Shown here piece after piece: positions 28,068 to 36,855 of a stretch of DNA of 64,000 nucleotides; within the stretch, counting starts at the first letter, position 1; every line of letters begins with the position of its first letter. The DNA lies in the NCBI GenBank assembly GCA_963678555.2, contig CAXXJA010000002.1:1178001-1242000 (forward strand). The letters run 5' to 3'. Origin of the DNA: SABI01 sp963678555 (GTDB lineage Bacteria > Spirochaetota > Spirochaetia > Sphaerochaetales > Sphaerochaetaceae). The position numbers were made by a program, and so were the translations under genes. The notes under the pieces were generated by a model that saw nothing but the letters and a program-made list of their open reading frames with translations, was not told the origin of the DNA and did not search any database.

Positions 28068-29442
28068 ATGATCGACCCAGATGCCATAGACCGCCTCAAG
28101 AAAATCGTGGGCACGGACAGGTGTTTCGATTCCCCCGAGCAGCTGGCCTGTTATTGTTATGATGCCTATTTTGAAGAGGCCATGCCCGACCTGGTTTTGT
28201 TTCCCTGTACCCGGGATGAGGTGTCCGGCATTTTAAAAATATGTGCTGCCCACAAAATCCCGGTGACCGCCCGGGGGGCAGGCACTTCGGTATGCGGTGC
28301 CAGTATCCCGGCCAAAGGCGGGGTGGTCCTGTGCTTTTCAAAAATGAACCGGATTATTGAGATCAACACCAAAGACCGGTATGTGATTGTGGAGCCCGGT
28401 GTGATCAATGCCGATCTTCAAAAGGCCCTGGCCCCATTGGGTTTCTTTTACCCACCGGACCCTGGTTCCATGGCCGTGTCAACCATCGGCGGCAATGTGG
28501 CCCAGAATGCCGGCGGCCCCCGGTGCCTAAAATACGGGGTGACGGTGGATTATGTTCTGGGCATGGAAGTTGTGCTCAGTTCGGGCAAGGTCGTTCGTTT
28601 CGGCAGCCGCAATGTCAAGGATGTCACCGGCTACCGGCTATCCAGCCTGTTCTGCGGGTCCGAAGGGACTTTGGGTATGGTCACGTCCGTGATTCTCAAG
28701 GTTCTGCCCCAGCCGGAAAGTGTCTCCACGCTGCTGGTCACCTTTGATGATCTGGATAATACGGCACATGCCGTGGCCGATATCATTGGTGCCGGTATTT
28801 TGCCGGTGGCACTGGAGTTGATGGACAAGACCACCATCCGGACCATTGAAGATAATGCCCATATCGGTCTGCCGGTGGATGCCGAGGGCACCCTGCTCAT
28901 CGAAGTGGACGGGGTGAAAGAGGCGTGCGAACGAGAGATCAAAAAAATCGCCGAGAAGCTTGAAGCCAACGGGGCTGTGGATATTGAGATTGCCAAAAGC
29001 GAAGAAGAGCGTGAAAAACTCTGGACGGCACGACGTTCGGTCTATGGGGTGTTTGCCAAACTTTCGGCAAGGTCTCTACACCGAAGATATTGTGGTGCCC
29101 GCCGGTAAAATTCCGGAGATGACCCGGAGGATCGTGGAGATCGGCGAGAAATACAACCTGCTTGTGGGGGTGATGGCCCATGCCGGCGACGGCAATATGC
29201 ACCCCATGATTCCGGGAAATAAAGCCGATCAAGACGAGTGGGCCCGGGTGAAAAAGGCCTTTGACGAGATTATGGCCGCAGCGGCCTCTCTGAACGGCTC
29301 CCTGTCCGGCGAGCACGGCATCGGCCTGGCCAAGACCGAATATCTGCCCCTGGTCATGGATGAAGATACCGTTGAGTTTATGGGTGTCATTAAAAAAGCA
29401 GTGGATCCGGACGGCATCCTCAATCCCGGGAAGTTTGTGTAA
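28068..29442 (+). pseudogene. glcD: FAD-linked glycolate/lactate oxidase subunit GlcD, one frameshift
   Basis: The first piece (to about 29,060) contains the FAD PP-loop domain (TARGAGTSVCGASIPAKGG, GNVAQNAGGPRCLKYGVT, GSEGTLGMVT) and the start of the FAD-linked C domain (LWTARRSV). The second piece continues one frame away: EDIVVPAGKIPEM, AHAGDGNMHP, GSLSGEHGIGLAKTEY, DGILNPGKFV. Deleting one base near 29,062-29,070 would restore a ~457-residue protein. No residue blocks appear missing, so a sequencing indel is plausible. It lies one base upstream of the iron-sulfur partner gene, with which it would oxidise D-lactate or glycolate. Confidence 0.8.
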
Positions 29443-29443
29443 T

Positions 29444-30715
29444 ATGGCTGATTCATCATATGGACAAAATTGCAATCGGTGCGGTGTCTGCCTGTCTGTC
29501 TGCCCGACATACCAGGCCCAGGGCACCGAGGATGCGTCTCCCCGGGCCCGGATACAGCTCATTGATTTTTTTGCGGACCACAAGGTTGGTTCATCCGAAA
29601 AGCTCCAGGAAATCATCTCCAAATGTTTGATGTGCGGCAGCTGTGCCAACATCTGCCCTTCGGGCATCAACCACCCCGAACGTTATGTGCGCATGCGCGA
29701 ACAGATGATCCGGGATCATGGGGATAAACCTGAGATCAAAAGCCTGGTTTATCTTCTGGCAAAGGAGTCCCGAATCCGGATGGCGGCCGGTGCGGCCAAA
29801 ATGGCCCAGAAAATTGTACCCAAGGTGTTTGCCCAGAAGTATAAACTGGGCAATATCGCATTAAAACAGTTTCCTGTGTTGAATAAAGTGCCGTTCCGGA
29901 CAGCTGCCCGGACACCAAAGCCCACGCAGAAATTAAAATCTGTATCGGGTTTGAAATACGGCCGGGTGGTGTATTTTACAGGCTGTGCCACCAACTATCT
30001 TTTTGAAGATACCGGTTTTGCCGTTCTGGATATTTTACGGCACATGGGACTTGATGTGATTATCCCCGATACCCAGACCTGCTGCGGTATTCCCATGCTC
30101 TATCACGGCGGCCGGGAAAAAATGAAAAAAAATGTCGCCGCCAACCTGGACTGTCTGGATGCCCAGGACATTGATGCCGTCATCGTAGACTGCCCCACAT
30201 GCGGTTCCGCCTTGAAAAATGAGTACCCTAAACTTGCAACGGCGTTCGGCCTGGATCAGGATCGAGCCGATCGTGTGGCGGAAAAAGTGGTGGATATCAG
30301 TACCTTTGTCATGGCCCATGTCCAGTCTGAAGACTTTGTCCAAACCGGCGAAACGGTGCGCGTCACCTATCATCAGCCCTGCCACCTGCGAAATCATATG
30401 CCTACCCCTGCAAGTGCTCAAACGCTTTTGAATGTAATAAAGGGCGTTGAATATACCCCGGCATCGGATATGGATTCCTGCTGCGGCGGTGGCGGTACCT
30501 TTTTCTACGAATACCCGGATGTGTCCAGGGGCATTGCAGCCAAAAAGGTGGCCAATGCCAAATCCACAGGTGCGGAGCTCTGGGTGACCGATTGTCCGGT
30601 ATGCCGGATAAACCTGGGCGGCTATCTTGATGACCCTGGGGGGCTGACCGTGGTCCACCCGGCGGCGCGTCTTGCCGCCCAATCCCTGGTGGCCCGGAAG
30701 GACAGAAACGGATAA
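29444..30715 (+). CDS. glcF: Iron-sulfur subunit of glycolate/lactate oxidase (GlcF/LutA type)
   Basis: This 423-residue protein begins with two 4Fe-4S motifs (CNRCGVCLSVCP and CLMCGSCANICPSG), then two CCG domains (TCCGIPMLYHGG and SCCGGGGTFF). It starts one base after the glcD stop, so translation is coupled. Together they form a dehydrogenase for D-lactate or glycolate that passes electrons to the quinone pool or another carrier. There is no third subunit gene. Lactate is a common electron donor for sulfate reducers, which fits the presumed host. Confidence 0.88.
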   Translation: MADSSYGQNCNRCGVCLSVCPTYQAQGTEDASPRARIQLIDFFADHKVGSSEKLQEIISKCLMCGSCANICPSGINHPERYVRMREQMIRDHGDKPEIKSLVYLLAKESRIRMAAGAAKMAQKIVPKVFAQKYKLGNIALKQFPVLNKVPFRTAARTPKPTQKLKSVSGLKYGRVVYFTGCATNYLFEDTGFAVLDILRHMGLDVIIPDTQTCCGIPMLYHGGREKMKKNVAANLDCLDAQDIDAVIVDCPTCGSALKNEYPKLATAFGLDQDRADRVAEKVVDISTFVMAHVQSEDFVQTGETVRVTYHQPCHLRNHMPTPASAQTLLNVIKGVEYTPASDMDSCCGGGGTFFYEYPDVSRGIAAKKVANAKSTGAELWVTDCPVCRINLGGYLDDPGGLTVVHPAARLAAQSLVARKDRNG

Positions 30716-30903
30716 TCAATAGATTCTCAACGGATTGACCTTGCAGGAATCATCGCTTCCCTCTCTTTTTCCGTTGATTCCTGCGGGGAACGGTTTATAT
30801 CAAACGATTTCATTTTAAATTATAATGTGTTAGATATTAAGGAATACTCCATTTCAACGTTTGTTCTGCCGGTGTTCATTTTTTTCTGTGTTTTTTTAAA
30901 AAA

Positions 30904-30917
30904 TTGATCCAGATCAA
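30904..30917 (+). promoter_or_regulatory. FNR/HcpR-type binding site upstream of hcp
   Basis: TTGATCCAGATCAA is an exact match to the FNR consensus TTGAT-N4-ATCAA. It is centred about 93 nt before the hcp start. In several anaerobes hcp is controlled by FNR-family regulators (FNR, HcpR) in response to oxygen lack or nitric oxide. It lies in the 288-base spacer after glcF, which holds no gene. Confidence 0.7.
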
Positions 30918-31003
30918 GGTTTTTGTGCGTTTTAAATCGTATATTTTACCTGCGACGTAAGAAGTCATTAAGCAGTTAATTCATATAAAAAGGAGACCTT
31001 TGC

Positions 31004-32647
31004 ATGTTTTGTTTTCAATGTCAGGAAACCGCGAAAAACCAGGGATGCACCATTAATGGGATGTGTGGGAAAAAAGGCAGTACGGCAAATCTTCAGGATC
31101 TGTTGATCTACAATTTAAAAGGGATCGCCGTGCTTGCGCAAACCGCCAAAGAGGCCGGTCTGGATGTGCCTGGGGCCAATGGTCAATTTATCGCCGAAGG
31201 GTTGTTCACGACCATTACAAACGTCAACTTTAATGATGATGATCTGATTTCCTGGATTACCCGTGCCCAGGCCGTTAAAAAGAAATTGTTCGATAGCGTT
31301 AAAGATAAAGTGGGGCCGGATCTTCACGATTGTGCGGCCTGGTTTTCGGATGATACGTCGGCATTTGCGGCCAAAGCGGAAGCGGTTGGTGTTCTTTCAA
31401 CCGAAAATGAAGATGTCAGGTCCCTTCGCGAACTTCTGGTCATTGGCCTGAAAGGGATCTGTGCCTATGCCGATCATGCCGCGGTGCTCGGTGTCACCAA
31501 GGATGAGATCTGGGATTTTCTGTATGAGGCGTTACACTCTACGACCCAGGATTTGAGTGTTGATGAGATGGTTGCCATGGTCATGAAAGCCGGTGAAACT
31601 GCCGTGACCACAATGGCGGCGCTGGACCAGGCCAATACCCAGGCCTATGGCAATCCCGAGATCACACAAGTCAATATCGGTGTGGGGACAAGCCCCGGCA
31701 TTTTGATTTCCGGACATGACCTGAAAGATATGGAAGAACTGCTGGAACAGACCAAAGGGACGGGCGTTGATGTCTACACCCACGGTGAAATGCTGCCGGC
31801 CAATTATTATCCGGCATTTAAAAAATACGATCACCTCAAAGGTAATTACGGCGGCTCCTGGTGGCATCAAAATGAGGATTTTGAAACCTTTAACGGGCCC
31901 ATCTTGATGACCACCAACTGCATTATTCCCATTAAAAAGAAAAACACCTACCAGGACAGGCTTTTTACCACCGGCGTTGTCTCCTATCCGGGCACCACCC
32001 ATATCCCGAACAGAGCGGCCGGCGGTGCCAAGGATTTTTCAAAGATTGTGGCACTCGCAAAGACCTGTTCGCCACCCACCGAAATAGAAACAGGTACAAT
32101 TGTTGGCGGGTTTGCACATAATCAGGTGCTGGCCCTGGCGGATAAGGTGGTGGAAGCTGTGAAATCCGGTGCGATTAAACGCTTCATCGTTATGGCCGGA
32201 TGCGACGGGCGCAACAAAGACAGGAACTATTTTACCCAAGTGGCTGAAAAATTACCCAAAGACACCGTGATCCTCACCGCCGGGTGTGCAAAATACCGGT
32301 ACAATAAACTCAATCTGGGCGATATCGGCGGGATTCCAAGAGTGCTGGACGCAGGCCAGTGCAACGACTCTTACTCCCTGGCTGTGATTGCCATGAAACT
32401 GCGGGATGCGTTCGGTCTGGATCACATTAATGATCTGCCGCTCTCCTTTGATATCGGCTGGTATGAACAAAAGGCCGTGGCGGTTCTGCTGGCGTTGCTG
32501 CACCTGGGGGTTAAGGGGATTCGGCTGGGGCCCACCCTGCCTGCTTTTGTTTCGCCCACGGTATTGAATGTACTGGTTGAAAATTTTGATATCAAGCCCA
32601 TTGGCGATGTTGACGAAGATATTCAATCCATGATGTCAGGCAAGTAG
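31004..32647 (+). CDS. hcp: Hydroxylamine reductase / hybrid cluster protein
   Basis: This 547-residue protein has the class I N-terminal cysteine pattern C3, C6, C15, C21 (MFCFQCQETAKNQGC) for the cubane 4Fe-4S cluster, and the downstream hybrid-cluster ligands in GHDLKDMEELLEQ, TNCIIP, MAGCDGR and AGQCNDSYSL. Hcp reduces hydroxylamine in vitro and is a nitric oxide reductase and S-nitrosylase in vivo. No hcr reductase gene follows, as is usual in sulfate reducers. An exact FNR-type site upstream fits control by nitrosative stress or anaerobiosis. The ribosome site AAGGAGA precedes ATG 31004. Confidence 0.95.
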   Translation: MFCFQCQETAKNQGCTINGMCGKKGSTANLQDLLIYNLKGIAVLAQTAKEAGLDVPGANGQFIAEGLFTTITNVNFNDDDLISWITRAQAVKKKLFDSVKDKVGPDLHDCAAWFSDDTSAFAAKAEAVGVLSTENEDVRSLRELLVIGLKGICAYADHAAVLGVTKDEIWDFLYEALHSTTQDLSVDEMVAMVMKAGETAVTTMAALDQANTQAYGNPEITQVNIGVGTSPGILISGHDLKDMEELLEQTKGTGVDVYTHGEMLPANYYPAFKKYDHLKGNYGGSWWHQNEDFETFNGPILMTTNCIIPIKKKNTYQDRLFTTGVVSYPGTTHIPNRAAGGAKDFSKIVALAKTCSPPTEIETGTIVGGFAHNQVLALADKVVEAVKSGAIKRFIVMAGCDGRNKDRNYFTQVAEKLPKDTVILTAGCAKYRYNKLNLGDIGGIPRVLDAGQCNDSYSLAVIAMKLRDAFGLDHINDLPLSFDIGWYEQKAVAVLLALLHLGVKGIRLGPTLPAFVSPTVLNVLVENFDIKPIGDVDEDIQSMMSGK

Positions 32648-32787
32648 TGTTTGAACGGCTCTGTAGAGGGGTGTATGCCCACAAATGCACCCACCTGCGG
32701 CGTTGCACATTATTCTGCACATTGCCTCTGGGCTCCTTTTCGCCCAAACACCTCGTAACGGACTTGAATTAAATGGGGAATGTCGAA

Positions 32788-32830
32788 CGCGATAACACGG
32801 CTTGACACCAAGCCGTGTTATCGCGTTTTT
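32788..32830 (+). terminator. Strong rho-independent terminator
   Basis: A perfect 16-bp stem (CGCGATAACACGGCTT with its complement) has a 6-nt loop and five T after it on the plus strand. It lies 140 nt past hcp and 21 nt beyond the end of the convergent deacylase gene. It separates the two convergent units. Confidence 0.85.
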
Positions 32831-32851
32831 AAATTTGGGAAATGACAATCG

Positions 32852-33340
32852 TTACAGGCGGATAATATGGGGTGGCTGGCCTACATGCTCCAGAAATTTA
32901 ACCAGGTCATCGGCGGCAATGGTGGTGGTGGCGGTGTTGGTCAGGGGATGGAAATTGAGCAAATCGTTCTCCATCAGTTCTTCGTCCAGTACAATTTTCA
33001 CCTCGTGCTCGCCGATGTTCACGGCGGCAAAGGGGGTGACGGAACCGGGACTCACGCCTAAAACTTCCATGAGCAGGTCTGGTTTGCCAAAGGACATATT
33101 GTTGGCCCCGATCAGTTTGCCCACATCCTTGATTTTGATGGGTTTGTCTGCCAGGGTGACCACCAGAAACAATCTCTTTTTTTTATCTTTGAAAAACAGA
33201 TTTTTGGAGTGAGCCCCTTCAATGCCTTCACTGTGAAGGGCGGCCTCTTCAACCGTGAATACGGCAGGGTGCTCATGGTTGGTATAGTTGATGTTCAGCT
33301 CGTCCAGAATGTTGAGCAGTTCTTCCTGGGTCTGCAGCAT
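32852..33340 (-). CDS. YbaK/ProX-type prolyl-tRNA editing deacylase
   Basis: This 162-residue protein has the YbaK/EbsC fold. Motifs include HPAVFTVEEA, KNLFFKDKKKRLFLV with the conserved Lys-Asn pair, GVSPGSVTPFAAVN and FHPLTNTATTTI. This combination matches the free-standing PrdX/ProXp-ala group, which hydrolyses alanine mischarged on tRNA-Pro. It stands 18 nt downstream of the TSUP gene in the same direction, so they may be co-transcribed although functionally unrelated. Confidence 0.85.
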   Translation of the reverse strand: MLQTQEELLNILDELNINYTNHEHPAVFTVEEAALHSEGIEGAHSKNLFFKDKKKRLFLVVTLADKPIKIKDVGKLIGANNMSFGKPDLLMEVLGVSPGSVTPFAAVNIGEHEVKIVLDEELMENDLLNFHPLTNTATTTIAADDLVKFLEHVGQPPHIIRL

Positions 33341-33358
33341 GGATCTTCCTTTCTTGGG

Positions 33359-34120
33359 TTACGAGATGTAATTCACATAAATCAGCCTGACAATGGTTAA
33401 AAAGACCATGGTCAGAAAAATGGGCCGGATAAAGGGTGCGCCGCGTTTGATGGCCATGCCCGAGCCGACATTGGCACCTATGATCTGGCCCGCCGCCATA
33501 ATCAGCCCTGCGGTGTACAATACATTGCCCCCGGTTATGAACAGGGCCAATGCCGTGATATTTGATACAAAGTTCATGACCCGGGTGGTGCCGGTGGCCT
33601 TTGTCATGTCCATGCCCATGAAAATGAGCAGGGCCCCGGTCCAGAATGCGCCGGTGCCGGGCCCGAAAAATCCGTCATAAAAGCCCAGTCCAAAACCGAA
33701 GAGCAGAAAGAACACTGTTTTCTGCATCCGGGCCTTTGTCTGGACCACGCCCAGATCCTTGGCCATGAGGGTATAGAAAAAGACGAACAGCAGCATATAG
33801 GGCACCAGGTGCTTGATAAAGTCCGCATGGATCTGCTGGATGGCCCAGGCGCCTGTGGCGGCACCGATAAATGTGAATGCGATGCCCGGCAGATTGTCGG
33901 ACAGGTTTACCTTGCCCTTGCGGATGAAGTTGGCCGCTGCCGATAATGTGCCGAAACTGCCCTGAAATTTATTGGTGCCCAAGGCCAGCTGGGGCGGAAG
34001 TCCCACGGACAGAAGTGCGGGCAGGGCAATCAGTCCGCCGCCGCCGGCAATGGCGTCCACAAATCCTGCCAGCAGGCCTGAAATAAATAAGATTAAATAG
34101 GAAGAGAGGGTCAGTTCCAT
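33359..34120 (-). CDS. TSUP (TauE/SafE) family membrane exporter
   Basis: This 253-residue protein has about eight transmembrane helices. It has two TSUP signatures: GFVDAIAGGGGLIALPALL with GTNKFQGSFGT near the N-terminus, and GFYDGFFGPGTGAFW with TKATGTTRVMNFVSN in the second half. Family members export sulfite, sulfoacetate or other organosulfur anions. In a sulfur-metabolising host a role with sulfite or sulfonates is plausible, but the substrate is not shown by context. Confidence 0.88.
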   Translation of the reverse strand: MELTLSSYLILFISGLLAGFVDAIAGGGGLIALPALLSVGLPPQLALGTNKFQGSFGTLSAAANFIRKGKVNLSDNLPGIAFTFIGAATGAWAIQQIHADFIKHLVPYMLLFVFFYTLMAKDLGVVQTKARMQKTVFFLLFGFGLGFYDGFFGPGTGAFWTGALLIFMGMDMTKATGTTRVMNFVSNITALALFITGGNVLYTAGLIMAAGQIIGANVGSGMAIKRGAPFIRPIFLTMVFLTIVRLIYVNYIS

Positions 34121-34230
34121 GGTTTGTTCGTGTTCCCGTCAATTAAAAACTATGGGCCGACCTGTTTGCAATTCCGGTAAAAAGGCGTATAAACAGCACC
34201 AATGCGATTAACTCAAGGCCACGGTGCGTC

Positions 34231-35148
34231 ATGGACATTATTTCAACCATCATACCCATATTCATTATTATTTTTCTGGGGATAGTTGCCCGGCATAAAG
34301 GGTTTTTATCCCAGGACTTTTTACACCAGGCCAATCGCCTTGTCTACCACATTGCCATTCCTGCCATGATTTTCAGTGCCATTGCCAAGTCTTCTTTGAA
34401 AACCCAGTTTCATCCAGGGGTTATCCTGGTTACCCTTGCAACCGTGTGTCTTATTGTGCCGGTTGCTTGGTTTGCTGCGCGTTTGACGAACATTTCATTG
34501 TCATCCAAAGGGTCCTTTATCCACTGTGCCTTCCATGGCAATCTGGGGTATATCGGTCTTGCGGTGGCCTTCTATTATCTGGGGCACGAGGGCCTTGTCA
34601 AGGCGGCGATTATCGCAGGGTTTGTCATGATTCTTCAAAATGTTCTGGCGGTGGCTGTGCTTCAGTTTTACAGCCGGGATGCCGGCGGTCGTACGAGCCT
34701 GACTGCAACGTTGGGATCTGCCATGACCAATCCGGTGATCCTGTCGGCTTTGGCGGGTATTGTTTATTCCCTTTCGGGGATACCCCTGCCGGTGATTCTG
34801 GACCGCTCCCTGACCATTCTTAAGGGGATGGCGCTGCCCATGGCACTGCTGGTGATCGGGGCTTCTCTCTCCTTTGAAAAGATCCGGCTGGTGTTTTCTT
34901 CGGTGGTCATGACGTCGGTGTTAAAACTTGTGGTGATGCCTGCCATGGGGTTTGTGCTGTTTAGGGTAGTTGGAATCAGTGCCTCGGATTTTATTCCGGG
35001 ACTGATTATTCTTGCGGCACCTTCGGCGACCCTGGTCTTTATCATGGCAGAGCAAATCGGCGGTGATCCGGACCTTGCCGTGGCGGCCATCTCGATCTCT
35101 ACCCTTGTGTCCGGCTTGACCTACGGCATCTGGCTGAGCGCGGTATAG
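34231..35148 (+). CDS. AEC family (auxin efflux carrier-like) transporter
   Basis: This 305-residue protein has ten predicted transmembrane helices in two inverted halves. Typical AEC motifs include the start IIPIFIIIFLGIVARHKGFL, the mid-protein GNLGYIGLAVAFYYLG and the C-terminal LAAPSATLVFIMAEQIGGDP. AEC proteins in bacteria move dicarboxylates such as malate or malonate. It is divergent from the TSUP gene and has no co-transcribed partner. Confidence 0.85.
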   Translation: MDIISTIIPIFIIIFLGIVARHKGFLSQDFLHQANRLVYHIAIPAMIFSAIAKSSLKTQFHPGVILVTLATVCLIVPVAWFAARLTNISLSSKGSFIHCAFHGNLGYIGLAVAFYYLGHEGLVKAAIIAGFVMILQNVLAVAVLQFYSRDAGGRTSLTATLGSAMTNPVILSALAGIVYSLSGIPLPVILDRSLTILKGMALPMALLVIGASLSFEKIRLVFSSVVMTSVLKLVVMPAMGFVLFRVVGISASDFIPGLIILAAPSATLVFIMAEQIGGDPDLAVAAISISTLVSGLTYGIWLSAV

Positions 35149-35639
35149 CCATAATCTTCAACTGCCGATGGGCTTTTCATCGGTATATCTTCGGCTTTGA
35201 ACCATTGTGTTTTGTTGTTTGCCATTTGAGACGATTTCGCGTATAAGGAAACTATACGCCGTGTCTATATATTTGTGATTTGTCATTGTTTGATGCAATA
35301 TTATTCGTGAAATAGATTAATTAAATCTACACATCGTTTTTATATTATTCAGGTAGACACCTTGTGGCTGTTGTTCCGATTTAAGTGCTGATTTTTATAG
35401 CACCCTTTCTGCGCCGGTTGAAGTTCGCAAAAAAAATTCCAAGCACTTACGATGTATGGCCGTATCGCACAGTGCTGGATAAGTTATAGTATTCGCGCTC
35501 TCCTTTTCTGACTGTCCGTCCAAAGAGCGATTATTTAATAATCTGTGTTTTCCAGTGTCTCGATGGGGGTATTTCAACCCTTTAGAGGTTGCCCCAATAC
35601 CCTCCCCAACCTTAAAATATAAATATACAGGAGTTATCT
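35149..35639. other. Spacer upstream of the PEP-CTERM gene
   Basis: This 491-base AT-rich stretch holds no supported gene. A weak hairpin (CCGATG...CATCGG) after 35163 may end AEC transcription, and ACAGGAGTT precedes the next start. I see no clear sigma-54 promoter of the kind often found before PEP-CTERM genes. Confidence 0.4.
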
Positions 35640-36425
35640 ATGAAACAAAAATCAGTCCTCCTACTTTTAACTTTTACGGTGATATGTTTACCGGCGATTA
35701 ATGCAGCCGCAACACCTGTAGTCCTTTCTGATATACCGGCATACAACTGGTACCATGGTTGTGGGCCGACTGCTGCGGCGTCAATTTTGGGGTACTATGA
35801 CCTTAGTGGATACGATTTTTTATTTGACGTCAGCGGATGGGATGACGTGAAACTCACATCCAATGTAAAAGATGAAATCTCAAGCCCGGCGCATAATGCA
35901 AAGTATGATCCCCATCCGGATGCAGCTGGTCCTGATCCGCCGGATACAAGTATTGCCGATTTTTTTCATACCTCTGAAGACCAACCCTATGGCTGGAGTT
36001 ATCTTCGCGACGCGGATGATGCATTTAGAGAGTATGCAAGTTACCGGGGGTATAATGATTGGGATTCATGGAATGAAAGTTTAAGAAGCGGAAACTTTAC
36101 ATGGGATGATCTCACCAATGAAATTGACGATGGCCACCCTATAATGTTTTTAATTGATACGGATGGCAATGGTGGAACAGATCACTTTGTTCCGGTTTTG
36201 GGTTATGATGATCAGACCATGGAATATGCATGTTACAGCACTTGGTCGGAGGATGAAGATATCCGTTGGGAATTATTTCGAGGCATGGGAAATCCTTGGG
36301 GGATAGGATATGCTACGTTTGTCGTGCCCGGCACGCCTGATGCGGTACCCGAACCTGCCACCTTACTATTTTTTAGTATGGGGTTAATGGGGTGTGCCTG
36401 GATTACTCGAAAAAGAGAAGCATAG
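35640..36425 (+). CDS. PEP-CTERM anchored cysteine-peptidase-like protein
   Basis: This 261-residue secreted protein starts with a Sec signal (LLLLTFTVICLPAINAAA). The mature N-terminus has HGCGPTAAASILGYY, with a candidate catalytic Cys41, and GGTDHFVPVLGYD, with His182, the layout of C39-like cysteine peptidases. The middle is unusually rich in Asp, Trp and Tyr. The C-terminus is a complete PEP-CTERM sorting signal: VPEPATLL, hydrophobic helix, then TRKREA. Such proteins are processed by an exosortase and associate with exopolysaccharide or biofilm. No exosortase gene is in the window. The third catalytic residue is uncertain, so enzymatic activity is inference. Confidence 0.8.
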   Translation: MKQKSVLLLLTFTVICLPAINAAATPVVLSDIPAYNWYHGCGPTAAASILGYYDLSGYDFLFDVSGWDDVKLTSNVKDEISSPAHNAKYDPHPDAAGPDPPDTSIADFFHTSEDQPYGWSYLRDADDAFREYASYRGYNDWDSWNESLRSGNFTWDDLTNEIDDGHPIMFLIDTDGNGGTDHFVPVLGYDDQTMEYACYSTWSEDEDIRWELFRGMGNPWGIGYATFVVPGTPDAVPEPATLLFFSMGLMGCAWITRKREA

Positions 36426-36544
36426 TGGGCAGGGGGAGGTTCCAGATAAGTTTTGTAAAGCGGACAATGAAATGGCTTTGACCGCTGCTTACCGATGAAA
36501 TGCCCCCTGCAGGGACAAATTTACCCCATATACTTGTGTACAAT

Positions 36545-36842
36545 TTATGATTTCAGTTCTTCGGGGATGATACACACCGGGATGGGTTCCATTTTGTGCC
36601 GGTTGGCCCGGTTGAATTTTCTGTAGACGTCCAGAACGCTTTGTTGATGCTCTGTTATATCCTGGCTTTTGTCTCCTGCTTCATAGGCCATGGCCCATTC
36701 CAGTTCCTCATAGGATGCTCCGATCTGGCTTTCGTCCGTGCGGTTATCTTCCCAGAGTCCGTCGGTGGGCTGGGCGGATAAAATATCCCGGCTGACACCC
36801 AGATAGCGGCCCAGGGCATAGGTTTTTGCTGCAGGGAGCATC
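36545..36842 (-). CDS. nadE: NAD synthetase, C-terminal part only
   Basis: About 99 residues at the C-terminus of NAD+ synthetase are present: motifs ALGRYLGVSRDIL, the substrate-binding NRTDESQIGASYEELEWAM, and FNRANRHKMEPIP. The ATP-binding N-terminal two thirds (SGGxDS loop) are missing because the gene runs into the joint at about 36,843. The full gene would make NAD+ from deamido-NAD. Confidence 0.75.
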
Positions 36843-36855
36843 GCTGAAGCAAAGA
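36835..36855. other. Apparent sequence joint (nadE fragment to response regulator fragment)
   Basis: A minus-strand nadE lacking its 5' part and a plus-strand response regulator lacking its 5' part meet here within about 10 bases. Neither partner continues elsewhere in the window and no mobile element is present. An artificial contig joint is the simplest reading. Confidence 0.65.

Noticed and set aside
28939..29670. A 243-codon minus-strand open frame
   Set aside because: It overlaps glcD and glcF antisense and has no family features; the plus-strand motifs are unambiguous.
32641..32787. Possible short gene between hcp and its terminator
   Set aside because: Open frames here are short and inconsistent; the sequence may be repetitive but I cannot show a second copy in the window.
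35395..35577. A 60-codon minus-strand open frame upstream of the PEP-CTERM gene
   Set aside because: No ribosome site, no recognisable features and AT-rich chance composition.
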